Source: an uncultured Burkholderiaceae bacterium (GTDB lineage Bacteria > Pseudomonadota > Gammaproteobacteria > Burkholderiales > Burkholderiaceae). Taken from it: a DNA stretch of 17,574 nt. Position numbers and translations under genes: made by a program. The notes below the pieces were generated by a model that was not told the DNA's origin, did not search any database, and saw only the letters and a list, made by a program, of their open reading frames with translations. The stretch is taken from NCBI GenBank assembly GCA_937862845.1, contig CALMCK010000279.1, forward strand, positions 1-17,574, read 5' to 3'. Shown here piece by piece: positions 7,570-15,514 of the stretch; the stretch's first letter is position 1; the number at the start of each line of letters is the position of its first letter.

Positions 7570-7601
7570 AAACCGCGATGGCAACATCGCGGTTTAAATT
7601 T
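7570..7601. terminator. Bidirectional terminator between galM and the DUF58 gene
   Basis: AAACCGCGATG (7570-7580), loop GCAA, CATCGCGGTTT (7585-7595): a perfect 11-bp stem between convergent genes. On the + strand it is followed by AAATTTTT; on the - strand the arm ends in a run of six T. It sits 26 bases after galM and ends 7 bases short of the DUF58 stop codon, so it can terminate both transcripts. Confidence 0.88.
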
Positions 7602-7608
7602 TTGAGCG

Positions 7609-8976
7609 TTAGATTTGCGCCGTTTCTTTGATTTGTAAGTACTGACTGACCAATGCGGGTGGCAGTTGTGTGGCTTCGACGTCGAGCACTTTGATGCCGT
7701 GGTGGCGCAGTTGCGCGTGTTGTTTCCAGCGTTGCTCGAGGTATTGGTGGGCGGCGTGAAAATGCACCGCTTGGTCAATGTCGTTCAGCGGTTGGTCAAT
7801 CAAATGGGTGAGCAGTTTTTCGCGTAAATCGGTCAGCACGACAAGGTGTTTTTTGCGCAGCAGGCTGAGGGCGGCGTATAAGTCCTTGAAATCTTCATTG
7901 CGTGTGTTGGTGATGATCACGATGAGGGCGCGTTTCTTTTGGCGGGTCAATATGGTTTGAGCGGCGGCGAGGTAGTCGGCGGCGACTGGCTCGGCCTCGA
8001 TGTCGTAGAAATGGTTCATCAAATGGGCGACCACGCCCGTGCCAGTGCGCGGCGGCAGCCAGCGCTGGCTGTGCGCCATGCTCATCATGCCGACGGCGTC
8101 GCCTTGGTTCAGTGCGACGTGTGAGAGCAGCAGGGCGCTGTTGAGTGCTTCATCGAGTAAGGATTCGTTGCTGTCCTGATGGCGCATGCGACGGCTGGCA
8201 TCGAGCATGAAAATCACTTGTTGGTTGCGCTCGTCTTCGTATTCTTTGGAGATGAGCTTGTTTTGTGCCGCGGATGCTTGCCAATGGACTTGGCGCAGGC
8301 TGTCGCCTTGGCGGTATTCGCGCAGTTGATGAAACTCCAGTCCTGAACCGCGACGGGCTTGTTTGAGCACACCCAAATCGCTCAAGCGATTGGCGGTGGC
8401 GAGCAGGCGGTAGTGTGCGATGCGGGTGAAATTTGGCAAGACACGCACACTGTGCGGCAGGTCGATGAAGCGGCGCAGTTGCCACAGACGCCACGGCGAT
8501 TGCAGGTGCAGCTCGACGCCTGTGAACTCGATGCGGCCCCGGCTGTGTGCGGTGGCGCTGTATTCGAGCTGGATGGTTTGGTTGGTGGGCAATGTGAGTG
8601 CTTGCTCTGCATGCTCAACGACACAACCTTCGGGGTGCCAGTCATGCAGATGCAGTTTGAGTGCTTGTTTGTTTTTTGCTGTGTGGCGCAGTTGCAGTTG
8701 GATTTTGGTGGCGACACCGAGTGACCAGTTGTCCGCGAGCAGGCGGGTGGCTTTGGGGGTGGGCAGCATCCTGCCGCGCAGCGCATCGATGGTTGCTGCC
8801 GCCACACAAACACCCAACAACGACCACCACAGGCGAGAGAAGCTCGGTGCAAAAATCGCCATCAGCACGGCGGCGATGGTGAGTGCGACGGCCGCCCACA
8901 GCAGCGCTGGCTGCGGCATGAGCGGCAGTCGCCAAGTGTGGTCAGTGTTGGTATTTTTGGACATTGTGTGTGGCAT
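7609..8976 (-). CDS. DUF58 domain protein (VWA-like, membrane anchored)
   Basis: Last gene of the six-gene leftward operon and, as often in bacteria, directly after a MoxR ATPase. No biochemical role is established for DUF58; the fold is thought to be VWA-like and a likely client or partner of MoxR. In the 455 residues there are two hydrophobic segments at about 24-43 and 47-63, a linker region, then the family signature GLEFHQLREYRQGD (212-225) leading to QVHWQASAAQNKL (229-241). The next strand is VIFMLDASRRM (254-264). The MIDAS-like DxSxS is therefore only partly kept, with Arg263 in place of the second Ser; such variation is seen in the family. Neither this ATG nor the one at 8964 has a clear ribosome site, so the first four residues are uncertain. 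There is a 45-base gap to the moxR stop. Confidence 0.9.
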   Translation of the reverse strand: MPHTMSKNTNTDHTWRLPLMPQPALLWAAVALTIAAVLMAIFAPSFSRLWWSLLGVCVAAATIDALRGRMLPTPKATRLLADNWSLGVATKIQLQLRHTAKNKQALKLHLHDWHPEGCVVEHAEQALTLPTNQTIQLEYSATAHSRGRIEFTGVELHLQSPWRLWQLRRFIDLPHSVRVLPNFTRIAHYRLLATANRLSDLGVLKQARRGSGLEFHQLREYRQGDSLRQVHWQASAAQNKLISKEYEDERNQQVIFMLDASRRMRHQDSNESLLDEALNSALLLSHVALNQGDAVGMMSMAHSQRWLPPRTGTGVVAHLMNHFYDIEAEPVAADYLAAAQTILTRQKKRALIVIITNTRNEDFKDLYAALSLLRKKHLVVLTDLREKLLTHLIDQPLNDIDQAVHFHAAHQYLEQRWKQHAQLRHHGIKVLDVEATQLPPALVSQYLQIKETAQI

Positions 8977-9021
8977 TAATTGAGCGGTGGGTGAGACAGT
9001 AGTGGTGTGAGACGTTTGCGG

Positions 9022-9987
9022 TTACTGACGCGGCGCTTCAATCTGCGCGAGCAGCTCTGTGATCACGTCGTCAATTTGTTTGCCCTCAATCTCAAACTCG
9101 GCGGACAAACGCAAGCGATGGCGCAACACCATGTGGGCAACGTGTTTGACATCATCGGGTGTGACGAACTCGTGGCCAGACATCAGTGCGTGGGCGCGCG
9201 AGGCTTGCAACAGGGACAGTGAAGCGCGTGGACCTGCGCCCGTGTCGATGGCGGTGTGCTCGCGGGTGGCGCGCACAATGCGCACGATGTAGTCGGCCAC
9301 TTCGGCGTCGCAGGGCAGGCTGGCGACAGTCGCTTGCAGTGCGCGCAATTGCTCTGGGTTCATGATGGCGTGCACGGCGGAGACGTCGATGTTGGTTTTC
9401 ATGCCGCCAGCGATGAGTTTGACGAGTTCGACTTCTTCATCTTTGGTGGGGTAGAGGATTTGGATTTTTGAGAGAAAACGATCCATCTGCGCTTGTGGCA
9501 ATGGGTATGTGCCGTCTTGCTCAATCGGGTTTTGTGTGGCCAAAACCATGAAAGGTTGGGGCAAATTGTGGGTTTGACCGTCGATCGTGACGTGCTGTTC
9601 TTGCATGGCTTCGAGCAGGGCGGATTGGGTTTTGGCTGGGGCGCGGTTGATTTCATCGGCGAGCAAAAAATTACAAAAAACGGGGCCACGTCGGATGTTA
9701 AAGGTCTGGCTTTGGAAGTCAAACATGGTGTGTCCCGCGACGTCGGCGGGCATGAGATCGGCGGTGAACTGGATGCGTTTGTATTCGCCACCGAGCAGCT
9801 GCGTGAGTGTGCGTGCGAGCAGGGTTTTACCCAGACCTGGGACGCCTTCAATCAAGCAATGGCCGCCCGCGAGCAATGTGGTGACCACATCGCGCACAAC
9901 GGTGGTTTGGCCGACGATGGTTTGTTGGACATTTTGAGTGAGCGATTGGGCGAGGTTGACGCTGTCGGCGAATGCAAGTTGGGTCAT
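9022..9987 (-). CDS. MoxR-family AAA+ ATPase
   Basis: Predicted cytoplasmic AAA+ chaperone that remodels or inserts metal into VWA-type partners; here the partner would be the adjacent DUF58 protein. The 321 residues are the usual size. Walker A is GVPGLGKT (48-55), the Walker B region LLADEINR (108-115) with D111 and E112, sensor 1 is LATQNP (149-154), and the family motif GTYPLPQAQMDRF spans 159-171. The C-terminal lid contains ARASLSLLQASRAHAL. Its ATG overlaps the preceding DUF4350 stop as ATGA (9984-9987), which implies translational coupling, and AGGAG lies just upstream (complement of 9993-9997). The substrate is unknown. Family assignment is secure; subfamily is not resolved. Confidence 0.94.
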   Translation of the reverse strand: MTQLAFADSVNLAQSLTQNVQQTIVGQTTVVRDVVTTLLAGGHCLIEGVPGLGKTLLARTLTQLLGGEYKRIQFTADLMPADVAGHTMFDFQSQTFNIRRGPVFCNFLLADEINRAPAKTQSALLEAMQEQHVTIDGQTHNLPQPFMVLATQNPIEQDGTYPLPQAQMDRFLSKIQILYPTKDEEVELVKLIAGGMKTNIDVSAVHAIMNPEQLRALQATVASLPCDAEVADYIVRIVRATREHTAIDTGAGPRASLSLLQASRAHALMSGHEFVTPDDVKHVAHMVLRHRLRLSAEFEIEGKQIDDVITELLAQIEAPRQ

Positions 9988-11324
9988 GATGGCTCCTTTG
10001 GTGTGTCATTTTTTTTTCGTTCGGCGGCGCGCGCGAATGGGTTGAGTCGGCTAAATTGGTTCAAGCGCGCGGATACGTTTGCTTGAAAGGCACGGGTTGA
10101 TTCGATGAAATGCTTGGATGCGATGCTTTGGTTGAATTGCTTGGCCAGCGCGGCGAGCCAGCTGGCACCTTTGTCGCCGCGATAGACAAACCAACCTGTG
10201 GCGTTGAGGTGTTCAAGTAAATCACGGCGCGCATCGACTTGTGGTGACAAGCGAGGGCCTGTGATGAAACGATAACGCCACAGCCAGAGAAACAAACACA
10301 GTGCGGCGGCACCGATCGCATGCGGCGCGTGATGCCACAGCCAGTTCAGTAAGTTGGGCGTGTCGTTGTAAGGGTTTGCTGAATACACGTGTATGACCGA
10401 CTCGGATGAGGCAGCGGGAGTCTGATGCGCGCGCAGCGACTCGAATAGGCGCAGTGCGAGGAATGCATTGTCGGCATTTTTTAGGCTGTCGTTGTTCAAC
10501 CAGCGGTCTGTGCTGAGGACGAGCACTTGACCTTTGCCTTCATAAAATTGAACCATGGCATCAGTGTCTTCATCGAACACACTGTGAGCGGGCGCGGCTG
10601 TGCGGGCGGACAGCAGGGTGTCGTCATTGGGCGTGTAATGAATGCCGACATCAGGCAAAGCATAGTATGGCAACGACCAACCGATGGTTTCGGTTTGGAC
10701 AGGTGTGTTGCTGTTGCGGCTGTTTGATTCGACAGTCAAATTGAGCGTGCGCTGTTCATCGTCTGTTGTGTCTTTATTGGGGCGATTGAAGTCGTCTGGG
10801 TATTTAAGCGCGGACGTGGAGATGTCCCAGTACCAGAGAAAATTGTTTTCGTCAGCGGGCTCGACGGGCTCGGCTGGCTCGGCTGGCTCGGCTGGCTCGG
10901 CTGGCTCGGAATCAAGATCGTCTGTACTTTCATCCTTCTCTGCATGACGAAAATCGGCAACGATGATGAGGCGACCGCCTTTTTGGAGCCAATCAATCAG
11001 GCGGGCTTGGTCGCGTTCAGACTGCATTTCGGCACCTGAGGTGAGCAGCAGCACATCGTTGGTGCTGGGCAAGAGGTTTGTGTCCAGTTTTTTGCGCTCT
11101 TGATAATCAACGGTGAACCCGTGCGGTTTGAGCAAACGCGACAATGCAAGCATGCGGTTGTTTTGAGCCAACTCGGACGGATCAATTTTTTTGGTGACGG
11201 TGGTTTTGGTGCGCAGGCTTAATATGCCGAAAACTGTCGCCACAATGGCGGCGATTACCAACAGGACCCACCAGTATTGGGTCAATGAGCCAGCGTTGTG
11301 GCGCGTGTGGCTAGGCGTGGCCAT
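9984..11324 (-). CDS. DUF4350 domain membrane protein
   Basis: Fourth gene of the operon, 446 residues. A single N-terminal transmembrane helix (about 18-37) is followed by a DUF4350-like soluble domain with RLLKPHGFTVDY and a LLLTSGAEM / GGRLIIVADF core that resembles the N-terminal part of GldG-type proteins; it would lie in the periplasm. An acidic Glu-Pro-Ala repeat sits at about residues 138-155. A second helix near 330-350 (AIGAAALCLFLWLWRYRF) leads to a basic cytoplasmic tail of roughly 95 residues containing GPRLSPQVDARRDLLEHL. GGAGG (complement of 11332-11336) supports the start. It overlaps the DUF4129 gene by 14 bases and the moxR gene by 4. Function is unknown; the domain is characteristically found next to MoxR and DUF4129 genes. 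Confidence 0.85.
   Translation of the reverse strand: MATPSHTRHNAGSLTQYWWVLLVIAAIVATVFGILSLRTKTTVTKKIDPSELAQNNRMLALSRLLKPHGFTVDYQERKKLDTNLLPSTNDVLLLTSGAEMQSERDQARLIDWLQKGGRLIIVADFRHAEKDESTDDLDSEPAEPAEPAEPAEPVEPADENNFLWYWDISTSALKYPDDFNRPNKDTTDDEQRTLNLTVESNSRNSNTPVQTETIGWSLPYYALPDVGIHYTPNDDTLLSARTAAPAHSVFDEDTDAMVQFYEGKGQVLVLSTDRWLNNDSLKNADNAFLALRLFESLRAHQTPAASSESVIHVYSANPYNDTPNLLNWLWHHAPHAIGAAALCLFLWLWRYRFITGPRLSPQVDARRDLLEHLNATGWFVYRGDKGASWLAALAKQFNQSIASKHFIESTRAFQANVSARLNQFSRLNPFARAAERKKNDTPKEPS
10860..10913 (-). repeat. In-frame 9-bp tandem repeat coding Glu-Pro-Ala
   Basis: CTCGGCTGG occurs four times in a row (10869-10904), flanked by a variant unit CTCGACGGG at 10860-10868 and a partial unit at 10905-10913. 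On the coding strand it gives a run of Glu-Pro-Ala triplets in the DUF4350 protein. Because units are 9 bases, copy-number change keeps the frame, so the linker length can vary between strains. Confidence 0.9.
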
Positions 11325-12801
11325 AATGCATCCTCCACTCGTGTATCAGTGCGGTCACGTCGCCAGCATGTGGCTCGTGATGGCCGTAGGCAATGCGCAC
11401 CCAGCTGTTGATGAGTTGCTTGAGATAGCCCGCATCGTGCTCGGACACGGTGGGCGAGAGTGCGCGCCACACATCGGCTTCTGTGTCGCTGTCGCGGATG
11501 CGAATGTCGCGTTGCTCGGCATAAAAATTGATGGTGCCACGGTACAGCATAGACAGCGCCGCACGAACATCGCCATCGCGCAGACATGCTTCGGCGCTGC
11601 GGGCAATGTCATCGGGCAGGGCTTCATCGGCGATGGTGACTGTGGTGGGCTCGGAAGTGCTGGCTGATTTGATTTTTGCGGCGGGCAGGGTGAGTCCACG
11701 GCCGATGCGCCAAATCAGCCAAAGCAGCAAAGCAATGCCAAAACCGATGAAGATGATTTTCATCAAGCCTGCCAAACCAGAGAAAAACCCCGTGGCGAAA
11801 AGGTCAAACCGTGGGTTGGCTGATTTGGGTTCTGCTTTTTTTGGCTCTGGCTTTTTGGTCTCTTTTTTCCAAATGTATTCCTCGACTTGCTCCTCACCGC
11901 CGAAGGTTTTGATGTCTTGGTAAATCTGATTGATTTCGTTTTTGGCGGCGGCAGGCGAAGTGGTTTGTGCGCTGGCGGGCATGGGGTGCGCCAGTAAATA
12001 CAGGCTGCTGATGCATGCGGCCAGCAGCAGGCTGGTTGAGTGCAGGCCTTTGTTTAAACGGGTTTGCCAGACAGCTTGCATCCGTCTGGCGGCAATGTCC
12101 AAATCCCAAGCCTCAAGTTTTGTGCGGGCATTGATGTACAGCATAAAGCTGCCGCAAACAAAAAACGGTGCAATCGATGCAAAAATAAAAGTCATTAAAA
12201 ACAATAAAACAGGGTTGTGGTCCAAATCAAGCATGTACAGAAAGTATTCAAACTCTGTCCAATCGTTGAAATAACCCTCAGGCAACATCAGCACAACAAA
12301 CCCCACTGACGCCAAAGCAAACAAGCACTCAAAGCCGTACATCACCGCCAACAGCAACCAAGCATTGTGTTGCGACTGCGCCAATGCGTTTTGGCGCGCG
12401 CGCCGCGCGTTGCCTTTTGCGTTTTCTAATTGAATCACGCATTGGTTCACACCACGGCCGAAGTGCAAGCGGCGCACGGTCAGATTGCCCAGCAAACCTT
12501 TGCGCACCGACTGCCACCACAGTGCGGGTAAACGTCGCCAAGACAGCGCCTCACCAAACATCGCGCGCCCAATCCATGCGGTGAGCGGTGCTTCGAATGC
12601 GGGCTTTAGCCACCACATGACCCACATGGCCCAGCTCAAATGGATGCCCGAGAGCCACAAACCCAAAGCCACAATGAAGGCAGGCACTGCGTATAAAACA
12701 AACAAAACACCCAGGTGTTGGCGTGCCAAAACCGTGCCCACATCGGCTGATTCCCACATGGTGCGTGGACGAAGAGGAACAAGCGCTTGATCAATCAGCA
12801 T
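11311..12801 (-). CDS. DUF4129 domain membrane protein
   Basis: Third gene of the operon, 496 residues from the ATG at 12801. An in-frame TTG at 12843 would add 14 residues but overlap the SpoIIM gene by 53 bases, so the ATG is preferred (overlap 11). The N-terminal half is membrane-embedded with helices at about 29-50, 52-66, 148-173 and 198-223. A further hydrophobic stretch at about 255-276 ends in PASAQTT and looks like a signal peptide inside the protein. A charged Lys/Pro/Glu-rich segment (313-328) and a helix (about 340-366) follow. The C-terminal DUF4129 domain contains ACLRDGDVRAALSMLYRGTI (405-424), the characteristic motif of the family. Function is unknown; the order of domains suggests a signal- or substrate-linked membrane component working with MoxR. 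Confidence 0.85.
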   Translation of the reverse strand: MLIDQALVPLRPRTMWESADVGTVLARQHLGVLFVLYAVPAFIVALGLWLSGIHLSWAMWVMWWLKPAFEAPLTAWIGRAMFGEALSWRRLPALWWQSVRKGLLGNLTVRRLHFGRGVNQCVIQLENAKGNARRARQNALAQSQHNAWLLLAVMYGFECLFALASVGFVVLMLPEGYFNDWTEFEYFLYMLDLDHNPVLLFLMTFIFASIAPFFVCGSFMLYINARTKLEAWDLDIAARRMQAVWQTRLNKGLHSTSLLLAACISSLYLLAHPMPASAQTTSPAAAKNEINQIYQDIKTFGGEEQVEEYIWKKETKKPEPKKAEPKSANPRFDLFATGFFSGLAGLMKIIFIGFGIALLLWLIWRIGRGLTLPAAKIKSASTSEPTTVTIADEALPDDIARSAEACLRDGDVRAALSMLYRGTINFYAEQRDIRIRDSDTEADVWRALSPTVSEHDAGYLKQLINSWVRIAYGHHEPHAGDVTALIHEWRMHYGHA

Positions 12802-13822
12802 GTTTGTCCCGTGTTGTGTGGTGCACGGCGTCACGCCCCGCAAATATAAAATAAGCCAGAGTCAGCAAAATCAAAGTCAAGCCCACGATGTATTTAACCA
12901 ACGCAGGGACATTGGGCTGCGGTGACCAAAATCCCTCAATCATCGCCGCCATGATAAACATAAACGCCGAGCCCGCGATAATCGGCAAGGCCGCCATGGC
13001 TTGGTGTTTGAGATAGTCCAATCGGCGCATCAGCGTCGCGCGCCAAATGCCTTTGCCCAGCATCAGCCCCGCAGCGCCCGACAGTGTGATGGCGCCGAGC
13101 TCAAATGCAGAATGCCCCGCCACGAAAGACCAAAAAGTGGTGATGTAGCCCAGCTGTGTCAAATGCCCCGCCACCGCACCGATGGACAAACCATTAAAAA
13201 CCAGCTGCGCTATCGTGCCCAAACCGAGCAAAATCCCACTGGCGAACACCCGCAGGCCAATCGATGTGTTGTTGTAGACATAGAATCCAAACATTTGAAA
13301 GCGAGACTGGTCAAAATGTTTGACATCGCGCCACAAATGCTCCGTATTGGCAGGGTTGTACATGTCATCCATTCTTGACACGTTGCCATAATCCATCACC
13401 GTGTAAATCATGTCGGGATGAAAGTAGCAGGCCAAACCCATGGCAATGCCCACGCCCCAGAACAACACCGCCGCCAACGCCACCGCGCGCCACTCACGGC
13501 GCACCGCTTGTGGAAAAGTGTGGCTAAAAAACCGCAAAAAGCGCATGAAGGCGCCCGACGATTTGACTTGATAAATCAGGCTGTGCGCGCGCTCCACTTG
13601 CTTTTGTAAAGTGTCTGTGAGCAGCGGGCTGTAGCCCCGCGTGCGCGAGATGGCGAGATGTTGGCAGATTTGATTGTATGAATGAATGAGGCTGGTGCGT
13701 GCAGCCGCACGCTCGGCCGGTGTCAATTGGCGCTGTGCACTGCCGCGCTCAACGGCATCGAGTGCGGTTGAGAAATTGTGCCAGCTGGTTTGATGCTGCT
13801 CAATGAATTGTTGTTGTTTCAT
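12791..13822 (-). CDS. Stage II sporulation protein M (SpoIIM)-like membrane protein
   Basis: Second gene of the operon, 343 residues. A soluble, partly helical N-terminal part (1-105) precedes hydrophobic segments at about 112-132, 185-220, 229-256, 274-297 and 307-329. SpoIIM-family hallmarks are FVAGHSAFELGAITLSGAAG (233-252), with G236, H237 and E241, and IEGFWSP (295-301). In Bacillus, SpoIIM acts with SpoIID and SpoIIP in septal peptidoglycan remodelling, but this organism shows no sign of sporulating and SpoIIM homologues are widespread in non-sporulators beside RDD and MoxR genes. The start lies 5 bases after the RDD stop. Its role here is unknown. Confidence 0.88.
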   Translation of the reverse strand: MKQQQFIEQHQTSWHNFSTALDAVERGSAQRQLTPAERAAARTSLIHSYNQICQHLAISRTRGYSPLLTDTLQKQVERAHSLIYQVKSSGAFMRFLRFFSHTFPQAVRREWRAVALAAVLFWGVGIAMGLACYFHPDMIYTVMDYGNVSRMDDMYNPANTEHLWRDVKHFDQSRFQMFGFYVYNNTSIGLRVFASGILLGLGTIAQLVFNGLSIGAVAGHLTQLGYITTFWSFVAGHSAFELGAITLSGAAGLMLGKGIWRATLMRRLDYLKHQAMAALPIIAGSAFMFIMAAMIEGFWSPQPNVPALVKYIVGLTLILLTLAYFIFAGRDAVHHTTRDKHAD

Positions 13823-13827
13823 CTGGG

Positions 13828-14535
13828 TCAGCCTCTAATCAACCAGTTGGCATACGCAAGCAGTACGGGCGCTGGGTCATCTGCGTTTTGCTCAGGGACA
13901 AGAAATACCAAGCGTTGCGCCAACTCCGTGCGCCGCTGTGGCGATAAAGTGGCGTAACGCTCCGCATACAATAGTAACGTCTGACGATCCTCGAGGGACA
14001 AGCCCGTGGGCGGCTGAATCGAGGCGACATCGGCCATCGGCACGCCAGCGCTTAAGTGCTCGCGATACACCACCACCGTGCCGCCGAGTATGTCGCCGAG
14101 GCGTTGAAACTTTTGGCTCAGCATCAAACTGATTAAGCCCAGCGCATAAAACATCGGTAAAAAATCGACGCTGCGCAAAATATTGCGAATAACACTCGAA
14201 CGCAAACCGACGGGTGTGCCGTTTGCATGCATCACACGCAGCCCCAACGCACGCTTGCCAAGTGTGCCGCCGCCCCACACTTCAAAAAATATGTCGTAGC
14301 CCCAAGTGATGAAAAAATACAGCAACAGCATCAAACCCACGCCCGCATCACCGTTGACCTCATCGCTCATCGAGCTCGGCATCATCAGCTCTATTAACAA
14401 CGATAAAATAAATAGCAGAACCAGCATAATCAATACATCAAGCAACCAAGCCAGCGCGCGCGCTGGCGCACCCGCGACGTGCACGGGCAGCTCGATGCCT
14501 TCTGGGGTGAGGATGGTGTAGCGACTGTCTAGCAT
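13828..14535 (-). CDS. RDD family membrane protein
   Basis: First gene of the leftward operon, 235 residues. The RDD domain shows APARALAWLLDVLIM (R26 and D33), two or three membrane helices at about 30-50, 66-85 and 128-140, GGGTLGKRALGLRVM (88-102), RNILRSVDFLPMFY (117-130) with a conserved Arg-Asp pair, and QRLGDILGGTVVVY (144-157). A soluble C-terminal tail of about 75 residues with many Arg, Glu and Gln follows. RDD proteins have been proposed as transporters or membrane adaptors, but no role is established for this context. The ATG has no recognisable ribosome site (ACCCC precedes it), so initiation may be weak or leaderless-like. The 121 bases before it hold the dsbC terminator, and I see no clear promoter. 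Confidence 0.88.
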   Translation of the reverse strand: MLDSRYTILTPEGIELPVHVAGAPARALAWLLDVLIMLVLLFILSLLIELMMPSSMSDEVNGDAGVGLMLLLYFFITWGYDIFFEVWGGGTLGKRALGLRVMHANGTPVGLRSSVIRNILRSVDFLPMFYALGLISLMLSQKFQRLGDILGGTVVVYREHLSAGVPMADVASIQPPTGLSLEDRQTLLLYAERYATLSPQRRTELAQRLVFLVPEQNADDPAPVLLAYANWLIRG

Positions 14536-14613
14536 GGGGTTGTGTGGATAGACTTGGTTTTATTGGGTTGAGCAGATTGAGTGGTGTGCATGTGGCTAGA
14601 AAGCATTAATGTT

Positions 14614-14638
14614 AAACAAACCATGCACGATGGCATGG
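14614..14638 (-). terminator. Weak terminator downstream of dsbC
   Basis: On the - strand, CCATGC-CATCGT-GCATGG followed by TTTGTTT lies 18 bases past the dsbC stop. The stem is only 6 bp (arms 14621-14626 and 14633-14638 on the + strand), so read-through into the RDD operon is possible. Confidence 0.5.
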
Positions 14639-14656
14639 CCTGATGACATGTCTGGC

Positions 14657-15460
14657 TTATGGCGCGCTGTTTTTGATTAGCAATGCGTTGAACGCGGCTT
14701 CTTCAACTGCGCCGGGAGCGTGTTTGCCGTTTTCAAAATAAATCGACGGCGTGCCCGTGACGCCGAGTTTGACGGCGAGGGCTTTGTTTTTGGCGAGCTG
14801 TTCTGTGGCATCGCAGCCTGCTTGCGCAGTCGGTTGTGTGCCGTGCAACATCCAGCTGTCCCACGCGTGAGCTGGGTCTTTGGCGCAAAGCAGCTTTTGA
14901 GACATGGCGGTGGAGCTTGGGCCGAGGATGTCGATGGCGAATGTGTGGACGGTGATGTTGTCGACTTTTTCGAGGGTTTTGCGGAATAATTTGCAGTAGC
15001 CGCAGTTCGGGTCTTCAAAAATCGCGATGTGGCGCTTGCCATTGCCTTTAACCAATATAAAAGCTTGTTTGAGCGGCAGCGATTTAAAGTCGATGACAGA
15101 CAACTCTTCGGTGCGCGCTTGGGTCAGGTTGCTCATGTCGGTGCTGTTGATGAGGTTGCCGAGCATGACGAATTCTGTGGCGGCATTGGTGTAAGCGATT
15201 TGGTTGTTCTGCAGAATGACTTCGTATAAATCATTGAATGGTGTTTTTTGCACCGATTTGACTTGGCTGTTTTCAAACTTTAACTCAAAGGCGGCGGCGA
15301 TGGCCGCTTCGGTCGTACTGACGCTGGTGGTTTGGGTGTTGGCTTTAGCGACTATGGGTTTTTCGGTTTGAGCCTGTGCGGTGATGCTCATGCCGACGGC
15401 TGCGCCGAGCGCGATGATGGCCGTGGCCGCGAGTGATTTAAACCAAGTGGTTTTTGCCAT
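14657..15460 (-). CDS. dsbC: DsbC/DsbG-type thiol:disulfide interchange protein
   Basis: Periplasmic disulfide isomerase that reshuffles wrong disulfide bonds in exported proteins, normally kept reduced by DsbD. The chosen ATG (15460) starts MAKTTWFKSLAATA, a signal peptide with a hydrophobic core and AQA at 28-30 as the cleavage site, with GAGAG about 7 bases upstream. An in-frame ATG at 15508 would put 16 extra residues before the basic n-region. The mature protein has a short N-terminal dimerisation region, then the thioredoxin fold: active site DPNCGYCKLF with C153 and C156, a second Cys pair (C192 and C216) as in E. coli DsbC, and the cis-proline motif GVTGTPSIYF (P238). Total length is 267. 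It lies 54 bases after the flavin hydroxylase gene on the same strand and is probably co-transcribed, an arrangement I recall from other Burkholderiales. Confidence 0.92.
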   Translation of the reverse strand: MAKTTWFKSLAATAIIALGAAVGMSITAQAQTEKPIVAKANTQTTSVSTTEAAIAAAFELKFENSQVKSVQKTPFNDLYEVILQNNQIAYTNAATEFVMLGNLINSTDMSNLTQARTEELSVIDFKSLPLKQAFILVKGNGKRHIAIFEDPNCGYCKLFRKTLEKVDNITVHTFAIDILGPSSTAMSQKLLCAKDPAHAWDSWMLHGTQPTAQAGCDATEQLAKNKALAVKLGVTGTPSIYFENGKHAPGAVEEAAFNALLIKNSAP

Positions 15461-15514
15461 GGGACTCTCTGTCAATGATGGGGTGGGTTGTTCTGATAAA
15501 TTAAGCATGTGGCA

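Noticed and set aside
8420..8983. 187-codon + strand frame opposite the DUF58 gene
   Set aside because: Ser/Cys/Arg-rich composition with no domain; the - strand frame carries clear DUF58 motifs throughout.
9493..10086. 197-codon + strand frame opposite moxR
   Set aside because: It runs antisense to the Walker A and Walker B coding region of MoxR and shows no domain of its own.
10860..10913. CRISPR-like or mobile-element repeat
   Set aside because: Units are 9 bases, contiguous and without spacers, and stay in frame within a gene, so this is a coding minisatellite.
12051..12060. Extra GTTTAAAC copy inside the DUF4129 gene as an operator
   Set aside because: It lies well inside coding sequence with no promoter near; an 8-base match is plausible by chance in 17 kb.
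12802..12843. TTG start adding 14 residues to the DUF4129 protein
   Set aside because: It would overlap the SpoIIM gene by 53 bases and lacks a ribosome site; the ATG at 12801 starts a plausible N-terminus.
15461..15508. 16-residue N-terminal extension of DsbC
   Set aside because: It would put an acidic/polar stretch ahead of the basic n-region of a good signal peptide; the inner ATG has a better ribosome site.
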